This document shows, one piece after another, positions 43,793-50,246 of a DNA stretch of 64,000 bases (position 1 is the first letter of the stretch; the number at the start of each line of letters is the position of its first letter). Source of the DNA: Pseudonocardia hydrocarbonoxydans (GTDB lineage Bacteria; Actinomycetota; Actinomycetes; Mycobacteriales; Pseudonocardiaceae); assembly GCF_006539565.1 (NCBI RefSeq), contig NZ_BJNG01000001.1, positions 1-64,000 of the forward strand. Direction: 5' to 3'. The translations under genes were made by a program, and so were the position numbers. Under the pieces are notes generated by a model. It worked only from the letters and a program-made list of their open reading frames with translations. It made no database searches and was not told the DNA's origin.

Positions 43793-44166
43793 CCTCCCCG
43801 GTCCTGGAGATCGACGGGCCCGCGGCGCCGCCGCGCGACAACGGCGAGCTGGTGTTCGCCGAGCCGTGGGAGAGCCGCGCGTTCGGGCTGGCGGTCACGC
43901 TGCACGACGCCGGCTCGTTCACCTGGGACGACTTCCGCGACCACCTGGTCGCCCGGATCGCCGACTGGGAGCGCTCGCACCCGGAGGGCGAGTGCTACAG
44001 CTACTACCGCTGCTGGCTCGACGCGCTGGAGTCGGTCGTGGCCGAGCGCGGCCTGGTCGGCGCCGACGAGGTGGCCGACCGGGCGGGGGCGCTGGCGCAG
44101 CGTCCCGCGGGCCACGACCACGAGCACGCCGAGGGCCACGGACACGGCCACGGGCACGGCCACTGA
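43789..44166 (+). CDS. nitrile hydratase accessory protein, His-rich (cobalt chaperone)
   Basis: A 125-residue relative of the beta subunit N-terminus ([49 protein letters not shown]), as in NHase activators that swap into the alpha subunit to load cobalt. It ends in a His-rich tail: [19 protein letters not shown] contains nine histidines, a clear metal-binding extension. GTG 43789 overlaps the alpha stop. A strong hairpin follows. Confidence 0.88.
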   Translation: MTSPVLEIDGPAAPPRDNGELVFAEPWESRAFGLAVTLHDAGSFTWDDFRDHLVARIADWERSHPEGECYSYYRCWLDALESVVAERGLVGADEVADRAGALAQRPAGHDHEHAEGHGHGHGHGH

Positions 44167-44200
44167 CCAGGACCCGGACCACCGACGCGGGCAACGAGGC

Positions 44201-44257
44201 CCCGGACGAACGGCACTCCCGCCCAGCCACGTCGGGCGGGGGTGCCGTTCGTCCGGG
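44201..44257. terminator. bidirectional terminator between NHase and glycosyltransferase genes
   Basis: A 24-base stem with one mismatch (left arm starts CCCGGACGAACGGCAC) and a nine-base loop, centred between convergent genes. Confidence 0.9.
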
Positions 44258-44262
44258 TCGGC

Positions 44263-45405
44263 TCAGCGGCGGGCGGTGCGGATGTCGGCGTAGACCTCGC
44301 GGTGCCGCTGCGCGCTCGCGGCCCAGGTGTAGCGCTGCGCCACCGCGTGCCCCCCGGTGCGCAGCCGCTCCCGCAACGCCTTGTCGGTGAGGATGCGGCG
44401 CAGCGCGGCGGCCAGCGCGTCGCTGTCGCCGACCGCGGGGAGCAGGGCGTCGACGCCGTCGGTGAGGTACTCGCCGAACACCGGCAGGTCGCTGGCGACC
44501 ACCGGCAGCCCCATGCTCAGCGCCTCCAGCACGACCAGGCCCCAGCCCTCCTTGACCGACGGGAACGCCAGTGCGTCGGCCGTGGCGTACCAGCCGGCGA
44601 GCTCGGCCTCGTCGACCGTGCCGACCGGCACGACGTCGACGCCCAGCTCCAGGCCCAGACCGGGCAGCGAGGCCAGCGCGGCGTCGCGGTAGGCGGTGTA
44701 GTCCTGGAACGAGTGCCCCCCGACGACCGCGAGCACCGGCCGCTCGCCGCGCAGCGCGCCGAGGGCCTCGAACAGGTGGTGGGTGCCCTTGCGCGGCTCC
44801 ACACCGCCGACGGCGAGCAGCAGGAACCGGTCCCGCGCGCCCACCCGGTCGCGCAGCGCCGCCCGCTGCGCCGCGGACACCGGCGGGAACCGGGTCGTGT
44901 CGACGCCGTTGGGCACGATCTCGGCGCTCACGCCGTACTCGTCGCGCAGGATCCCGCGCCACTGCTCGGACACGACCAGCACCCGGTCGGGCTCGTGGAT
45001 GGCCTTCGCCTGGCACTCGACCAGGGCCGGGGTGGTGAAGTCGTCGACGTGGTGCACCGTGCGCACGACGGTGACCGGCGATCCCTCGTCGCGGACCGCG
45101 ACCGCCGCGCGGGCGGAGATGCAGTCCTGCGGGTGCAGGATGTCGAACCCGCCCGCGATCCCGCGCAGCCCCTCGGTGAGGGCCGCGATCGCGGCGAACA
45201 CGCGCTCGTCCAGCGTGCCGGCGCGCTCGCGCACCGGCACGATCGTGTGCGGCACCTCGACGGGGCGGAAGAAGCCGACGTCGGGGTCGCCGAGGGTCAC
45301 CACGTGCACCGGGTAGCCCTGCCGGTGCAGCTCCTCGGCCAGGCACAGCGTGTGGACGACGCCGCCGCGCGGCTTGGTCGAGTACGTCAGCAGCGCGACG
45401 CTCAC
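44263..45405 (-). CDS. MSMEG_0565-family glycosyltransferase
   Basis: A 380-residue GT4 glycosyltransferase opening VALLTYSTKPRGGVVHTLCL and FFRPVEVPHTIVPV, the pattern of the MSMEG_0565 family found in mycobacterial Nit1C clusters. VPNGVDTTRFPPV, VGGVEPRKGTHHLFEAL and FPSVKEGWGLVVLEALSMG are standard GT4 motifs. GTG 45405 overlaps the FdrA stop, so it is co-transcribed with FdrA and carbamate kinase. It may attach a sugar to the pathway product; the acceptor is unknown. Confidence 0.88.
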   Translation of the reverse strand: MSVALLTYSTKPRGGVVHTLCLAEELHRQGYPVHVVTLGDPDVGFFRPVEVPHTIVPVRERAGTLDERVFAAIAALTEGLRGIAGGFDILHPQDCISARAAVAVRDEGSPVTVVRTVHHVDDFTTPALVECQAKAIHEPDRVLVVSEQWRGILRDEYGVSAEIVPNGVDTTRFPPVSAAQRAALRDRVGARDRFLLLAVGGVEPRKGTHHLFEALGALRGERPVLAVVGGHSFQDYTAYRDAALASLPGLGLELGVDVVPVGTVDEAELAGWYATADALAFPSVKEGWGLVVLEALSMGLPVVASDLPVFGEYLTDGVDALLPAVGDSDALAAALRRILTDKALRERLRTGGHAVAQRYTWAASAQRHREVYADIRTARR

Positions 45406-46943
45406 ACGGCCCGCCCGACGATCGACGGGTCGCGCGCGACGATCGCCGCCGCGGCCAGTGCGGCCCGGGCGGCGGTGGCGGTGACCACGCACCCGGCCTC
45501 GGTGAAGGCGCGGCGCTGGGCCTCGAGGCCCTGGGGGTCCTGGTCGGAGCCGAGCACGTACACGACGACCCGCGGCCCGCCGCCGGCGATGATGTCGGCG
45601 CAGACGGGGGCCAGCTCGGCGGCCGGGTCGGGGTGCGCGCCGTGGCCGAGCACGACGTCGAGCACGATCACCGCGACCTCGGGGTCGGCGCCGTCGGAGC
45701 GCAGCATCGCGATGCGGGCCTCCGGGTCGATCATCGGGTGCGGGCGGCCCCGGGTGTACTCCTCCTCGCCGAGATCGAGACAGGTGTGGGCCCCGGCGGG
45801 GGCGGGCAGGCCGAGCGTCTTGTCGACGGGGGTGTTGGAGTGCACGTCGCCGAGCGCGCCGGCCAGGATCACCAGCGCCTCGTAGCAGAGCGTGCCGCCG
45901 GAGTAGAGCCCGCGCAGCAGCGTGCGCTCGGCGGGCAGCTCCGCGATCGCGGCGGCGACGGACCCGCGCAGCCCCTCGGCCGGGTCGGGGGCGGTGCGGC
46001 CCAGCGCCTCCAGCGCCCGCACGACGCCGGTCTCCAGCGACCCGGCGAGCACGACGCCCTCGGGCACCTCGATCGCGCCCGGTTCGAGCCCGATGAGCGA
46101 GGCGACCACCGGCTTCCCGGCCGCGGCGGCCAGCACCGAGCGGGCGACGTCCGCGTCCGGCGGCTTGGAGACGACGAGGATGACCTCGGTGGCGTCGTCG
46201 GCGCGCAGCGCGGCCAGCGCCTCGCGCGCCATGATGCCGCCGACGTCCGCGGTCATGTCGCGCCCGCCGAGCCCGATCACGTGCGAGACGCCGACGCCCC
46301 AGCGGTCGAGCAGCGTCATGGCCTCCTGCGCACCGGTGCCCGCCGCGGCGACGACGGCGACCGGTCCCGGCGTCACGACGTTGGAGAAGCCCAGGCAGGT
46401 GCCGCCCAGCATCGCCGTGCCCGCGCCCGGGCCCATGACCAGCAGACCCAGACCGGCGGCGCGTTCCTTGAGCGCCACCTCGTCGTCGACGGACACGTTG
46501 TCGCTGAACAGCAGCACGTGCAGCCCCGCGCTGAGGGCCTGGTGGGCCTCCAGCGCGGCGTAGTCACCGGGCACCGAGACCACGGCCACCGTGCTGGCGG
46601 GTGCGACCTGCGTCGCCTCGCGGACGGTGCGGGTGCTGCGCGCGGGCCCGTCGTCGGACGAGGCGGTGCGGGTGAACAGCGCCTCCTCGCCCGCCGCGGT
46701 GCCCGCGGCCACCGCGTCGTCGGACTCCCCCCGCACCGCGATGAACAGGTCGCCGGCCCCCGCGCCGGACCACTCGGCGGCGTCGAAGCCCTCCGCGCCC
46801 AGGGTGTCGAGGTTGGCCGGGGTGGCCATCGCCGCCGAGGCCCACTCGACGCCGTCGACCTGGCGCATCGTGCGGGTGCCGGAGAGCTGGACGACGGAGT
46901 CGAGATAGGTGTCGCGGAACAGCGTGACCTTGCGTGCACTCAC
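45402..46943 (-). CDS. fdrA: FdrA-like acyl-CoA-synthetase-fold protein (AllF-like)
   Basis: A 513-residue homologue of FdrA/AllF, the large subunit of E. coli oxamate carbamoyltransferase with a succinyl-CoA-synthetase-like fold. TLFRDTYLDSVVQLSGTRTM, LLVMGPGAGTAMLGGTCLGF, PVAVVAAAGTGAQEAMTLLD and GLGGRDMTADVGGIMA are seen. Its partners DUF1116 and DUF2877 lie on the other side of the locus. It overlaps the carbamate kinase stop by four bases. Confidence 0.87.
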   Translation of the reverse strand: MSARKVTLFRDTYLDSVVQLSGTRTMRQVDGVEWASAAMATPANLDTLGAEGFDAAEWSGAGAGDLFIAVRGESDDAVAAGTAAGEEALFTRTASSDDGPARSTRTVREATQVAPASTVAVVSVPGDYAALEAHQALSAGLHVLLFSDNVSVDDEVALKERAAGLGLLVMGPGAGTAMLGGTCLGFSNVVTPGPVAVVAAAGTGAQEAMTLLDRWGVGVSHVIGLGGRDMTADVGGIMAREALAALRADDATEVILVVSKPPDADVARSVLAAAAGKPVVASLIGLEPGAIEVPEGVVLAGSLETGVVRALEALGRTAPDPAEGLRGSVAAAIAELPAERTLLRGLYSGGTLCYEALVILAGALGDVHSNTPVDKTLGLPAPAGAHTCLDLGEEEYTRGRPHPMIDPEARIAMLRSDGADPEVAVIVLDVVLGHGAHPDPAAELAPVCADIIAGGGPRVVVYVLGSDQDPQGLEAQRRAFTEAGCVVTATAARAALAAAAIVARDPSIVGRAV

Positions 46944-47902
46944 AGGACGGCTCCGATCGGGGTCGCGACGATCCGGGTGCCGGTCTCGCCGTCGTCCCCG
47001 GGGTCGAGGGAGGCGCGGACGTGCGCCACGTCGGTGATCACCGCGACCTGCCCGCCGCGGCGGACGAAGTCGATCGCGGCCGCCATCTTGGGGCCCATGC
47101 TGCCGGGCGGGAACTGGCCCTCGTCGTGGTGGCGCTGGGCCTCCTCCACGCCGACGTCGGTGAGGGCGCGCTGCCGGTCGGTGCCGAAGTCCAGCGCCAC
47201 GCGGTCGATGTCGGTGATCAGCACCAGTGCGTCGGCGCCCAGCTCGGTCGCGACCAGCCGGGCGGTGAGGTCCTTGTCGATCACCCCGTCGACGCCCTGG
47301 TAGCCGTCCGGGTGCTCGACCACGGGCACGCCGCCGCCGCCGCAGGTGATCACGATCATGCCCCGCTCGACCAGCGCGCGGACGGCGTCGATCTCCAGGA
47401 TCCGCCGGGGGGCGGGGGAGGCCACGATCTGGCGGTAGCCGCGCCCGGAGTCCTCGACGATCGTCCAGCCGCGCTCGGCGGCCAGCCGCCGCGCCTCGTC
47501 CTCCTCGAAGAACGGCCCGATCGGCTTGGTGGGGTGCCCGAAGGCGGGGTCCGCGGCGTCGACCACGACGTGGGTGACCATCGCGACCACCGGCGGGGAC
47601 TCGCTGACGACCTCGTGCAGGGCGACGACGAGCAGCGTGCCCAGCTGTCCCTGCGTCATCGCGCCCTGGACGAACAGCGGGAGCGCGGGCACCTCCTCGG
47701 CCGCCTCGTGCTGCTGGATCGCGAGGTTGCCCACCTGCGGGCCGTTGCCGTGCACGACGACGACCACCCAGCCGGCGTCGCGCAGCTCGCAGATGGCCCG
47801 GGCCATGCTCCGGGCGTTGGCCGCCTGCTCGGCGTGCGTCCCGGCCTGACCGGCCCGGATGATGGCATTGCCCCCGAGGGCGACGACCGCGGTCCTCGGC
47901 AT
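46940..47902 (-). CDS. arcC: carbamate kinase
   Basis: A 320-residue amino-acid-kinase-fold enzyme making ATP from ADP and carbamoyl phosphate, releasing ammonia and CO2. VVALGGNAIIRAGQAGTHAE, VVVVHGNGPQVGNLAIQQHE, TKPIGPFFEEDEA, ITCGGGGVPVV, VIDKDLTARLVA and FPPGSMGPKMAAAIDFVRRG are all conserved. It leads the operon with FdrA and the glycosyltransferase, mirroring E. coli fdrA-ylbE-ylbF-ybcF. GGAG lies eight bases before ATG 47902. Confidence 0.95.
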   Translation of the reverse strand: MPRTAVVALGGNAIIRAGQAGTHAEQAANARSMARAICELRDAGWVVVVVHGNGPQVGNLAIQQHEAAEEVPALPLFVQGAMTQGQLGTLLVVALHEVVSESPPVVAMVTHVVVDAADPAFGHPTKPIGPFFEEDEARRLAAERGWTIVEDSGRGYRQIVASPAPRRILEIDAVRALVERGMIVITCGGGGVPVVEHPDGYQGVDGVIDKDLTARLVATELGADALVLITDIDRVALDFGTDRQRALTDVGVEEAQRHHDEGQFPPGSMGPKMAAAIDFVRRGGQVAVITDVAHVRASLDPGDDGETGTRIVATPIGAVL

Positions 47903-47942
47903 GTTACGCACTCCAGCCGTACAGGATGATGATGGACAATCA

Positions 47943-47960
47943 ACTATAGTAGACGGACTT
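47943..47960. promoter_or_regulatory. locus-specific promoter motif 3, divergent
   Basis: ACTATAGTAGACGGACTT. ACTATAGT is an eight-base palindrome, so a TATAGT box is present on both strands between the carbamate kinase operon and the radical SAM operon. It matches motif 1 at 15 of 17 bases. No clear -35 box is seen on either side, which suggests activator dependence. Confidence 0.65.
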
Positions 47961-47989
47961 GGCGGCGAGCCAGCGAGCGGAGGAGCGGC

Positions 47990-48592
47990 GTGCACCCAAC
48001 GGCAGGGCCCGACCACGGCGGCGCGGCGGCGGCGCAGGCCCGCTGGCGTGCCGCGGAGGACCGCCTCTACCCGGTGGCGATGAGCGATCCCGACGGCTAC
48101 CGCAGGGGGCTGGAGGCGGTGCGCGACCTCGTCGCGCACCTGCGCGGCACCGCCCACACCCTCGACGACCTCGTCGCGGTGGAGGCCGATCCCGCCGCCC
48201 TGCTGGCCGCGCTGCCCGCGGGCGGCCCCGCGCTGCCCGCCGACCTGCTGGTCGCCGCGGCGTGCGGGGCCCGGGCGCGGGAGGTCCTGGCCGAGGACGA
48301 GGCGCGGCGGCGGGCCGCGGTGGTCGCCGACGCCCGGTCGCAGGGCCGCGCCTGGGCGGTGCTGCAGGGTCCCGAACGCATCGAGGAGCTCTACGGCGGC
48401 TCGACCGTCGCCACCCACCTGGACACCGGCCGGACCCTGCTCGCCGCCGTCGACCCGTACGCGGGCGGGGAGCCCTACCTGCTGCAGGAGTTCGACCCGG
48501 AGGGCCGGCCGGGCCCGGAGCACCGGTTCGCCGACGCGGCCGCATGGGTCGCCGAGCGCGACCGGCGGCGTGAGGAGATCGAGTCCTCTTGA
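47990..48592 (+). CDS. hypothetical protein upstream of the radical SAM gene
   Basis: A 200-residue mostly helical protein. The N-terminal two thirds (ARWRAAEDRLYPVAMSDPDG, YRRGLEAVRDLVAHLRGTAH) is alpha-helical; the end (GSTVATHLDTGRTLLAAVDP, GGEPYLLQEFDPEG) looks like a small beta domain. GGAGGAG precedes GTG 47990. Its stop overlaps the TTG of the radical SAM gene. No family is recognised, but a conserved partner in this locus type is plausible. Confidence 0.7.
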   Translation: MHPTAGPDHGGAAAAQARWRAAEDRLYPVAMSDPDGYRRGLEAVRDLVAHLRGTAHTLDDLVAVEADPAALLAALPAGGPALPADLLVAAACGARAREVLAEDEARRRAAVVADARSQGRAWAVLQGPERIEELYGGSTVATHLDTGRTLLAAVDPYAGGEPYLLQEFDPEGRPGPEHRFADAAAWVAERDRRREEIESS

Positions 48593-49770
48593 CCAATCAC
48601 CGCACGGAAGGTCTCCTATACGACATGACCGCTCCCTATAGTGAACCCTCGTCCACGGGGCGGCGTCCGGACGTCACCTCCCTGATCATCGACCTGCAGA
48701 GCGTCGGCCTGCGGGTCGAGGTGCCCGTCGAGGCGCGCCGCGGGGGAGCGGGCCCGTCGGACTCGGGGATGTTGTGGATCGAGGGCGTCGCCGCCACCGT
48801 CCCCACCGACTCCCGGGACTCCCCCTACGTCCTCAAGGCGGAGGACGACGGCCAGGGCATCTACCGTGACGGCGTCAAGCTCGCCTCGGTCGCGAACAGC
48901 CACCGGCCCCGCTTCTACGACATGACCACCGCCGACGGCGTGCCGTACTGGAAGATCGCGCTGCTGCACCTGGACTCGCTGGCCAGCACCGTGCTGCAGA
49001 CCTGCAACTACTGGGGCAACTCCGACCAGTGCCGGTTCTGCGGGATCGGCGTCTCGCTCGACTCCGGGCGCACGATCGCGAAGAAGACGCCCGCGCAGCT
49101 GGCCGAGGTGGCCGTCGCCGCCCGCGACCTCGACGGGGCCGTCGACGCCACGCTCACCACCGGCAGCACCCGGGCCCCCGACCGCGGCGCGTACTACGTG
49201 GCCGAGTGCGGCCGGGCGGTGAAGGAGGCCTCCGGCCTGCCCGTGGAGGTGCAGTTCGAGCCGCCGCACGACCTGGCCGTGCTCGACCGCGTGCACGGCT
49301 CGGGTGTCGACGCCGTCGGGATCCACGTGGAGTCCTTCGACCCGAAGGTGCTCGCCCACGTCGCCCCCGGCAAGTTCCGCACCGGCATCGAGACCTACTT
49401 CGCCACCTGGGAGCGGGCCGTCGAGCTGTGGGGCCCGGGCCGGGTGTCGACGTACGTCATCCTCGGCATGGGCGAGGACCCGGACCTGACGATCGCCGCG
49501 TGCAAGCGGGCCGTCGAGATCGGGGTGTACCCGTTCGTCGTGCCGCTGCGACCGGTCGCGGGCTCGCTGATGGAGGAGGTGGCGCCGCCGACGGCGGAGT
49601 ACACCGAGCGGGTCTACCGCAAGGTCGCGGGCTACCTGGAGGAGCGCGGGATCGGGGCCGACACCGCGGTCGCCGGCTGCGCCCGCTGCCAGGCGTGCTC
49701 GGGCATCAACGGGCTGCAGAACGAGCTCAGCGGCGGCAAGCCGCTGCTGCAGATCGGCTTCCGGGGATGA
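48589..49770 (+). CDS. MSMEG_0568-family radical SAM protein (Nit1C type)
   Basis: A 393-residue radical SAM enzyme. The cluster cysteines are C139, C148 and C151 in CNYWGNSDQCRFCGIG, with CX8CX2C spacing instead of CX3CX2C; this spacing belongs to the MSMEG_0568/Sll0785 family. A C-terminal C364-x2-C367-x2-C370 (CARCQACSGI) may hold a second cluster. TTG 48589 has GAGGAGA ten bases upstream; ATG 48625 is an alternative start. It is coupled to the GNAT gene as in Nit1C clusters. Confidence 0.9.
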   Translation: MTNHRTEGLLYDMTAPYSEPSSTGRRPDVTSLIIDLQSVGLRVEVPVEARRGGAGPSDSGMLWIEGVAATVPTDSRDSPYVLKAEDDGQGIYRDGVKLASVANSHRPRFYDMTTADGVPYWKIALLHLDSLASTVLQTCNYWGNSDQCRFCGIGVSLDSGRTIAKKTPAQLAEVAVAARDLDGAVDATLTTGSTRAPDRGAYYVAECGRAVKEASGLPVEVQFEPPHDLAVLDRVHGSGVDAVGIHVESFDPKVLAHVAPGKFRTGIETYFATWERAVELWGPGRVSTYVILGMGEDPDLTIAACKRAVEIGVYPFVVPLRPVAGSLMEEVAPPTAEYTERVYRKVAGYLEERGIGADTAVAGCARCQACSGINGLQNELSGGKPLLQIGFRG

Positions 49771-50246
49771 CCAGCGTCGTCGGTGCGCAGGTGTCCTGCC
49801 GGCTCGCCGGTGACGCCGGCGACCGCGCCGCGCACCACCGCGTCCGGCACACCGTGTTCGTGGACGAGCAGCGGATCTTCGACACCTCCGACCGCGACGC
49901 CCACGACGACGACCCGGCGACGCGGCACGTGCTCGGGCTCGTCGACGGCGAACCGGCCGGCACCGTGCGGCTCTACCCGGTCGGCGACGGCATGTGGAAG
50001 GGCGACCGGCTCGCCGTGCTCGCCGCGCACCGCACGTCCGGGCTCGGTGCGCCGCTGGTGCGCTTCGCCGTCGCCACCGCCGGGGCGGCGGGCGGGCGGC
50101 GGATGACCGCCTACGTCCAGGCGGCCAACGAGCGGTTCTTCCTGCGGCTGGGCTGGACCCGGATCGCCGACGTCGACTACGTCGGGCACCCGCACGTCCG
50201 GATGGAGATCCCGCTGACGCCCCCGGGTCAGGGCAGCCGGGAGTAG
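49767..50246 (+). CDS. MSMEG_0567-type GNAT acetyltransferase
   Basis: A 159-residue protein (AAHHRVRHTVFVDEQRIFDT, VLGLVDGEPAGTVRLYPVGD, WKGDRLAVLAAHRTSGLGAP, RFFLRLGWTRI). This is the Nit1C GNAT fold with the R-x2-x-G-x-G/A acetyl-CoA loop as RTSGLGAP. ATG 49767 overlaps the radical SAM stop. It is shorter than MSMEG_0567-like fusions that carry an AIR-synthase domain; here that domain is a separate gene (34218-35186). Confidence 0.87.
   Translation: MTSVVGAQVSCRLAGDAGDRAAHHRVRHTVFVDEQRIFDTSDRDAHDDDPATRHVLGLVDGEPAGTVRLYPVGDGMWKGDRLAVLAAHRTSGLGAPLVRFAVATAGAAGGRRMTAYVQAANERFFLRLGWTRIADVDYVGHPHVRMEIPLTPPGQGSRE

Noticed and set aside
42540..44166. Three-subunit thiocyanate hydrolase
   Set aside because: The beta subunit is full length and unsplit, and the third gene resembles an NHase activator with a His-rich tail; thiocyanate remains possible only as a substrate.
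48637..48642. TATAGT as a fourth promoter copy
   Set aside because: It lies inside the radical SAM reading frame (codons for Tyr-Ser) after both possible start codons, so a promoter role for this gene is unlikely; a similar CTATAC at 48616 is also coding from the TTG start.
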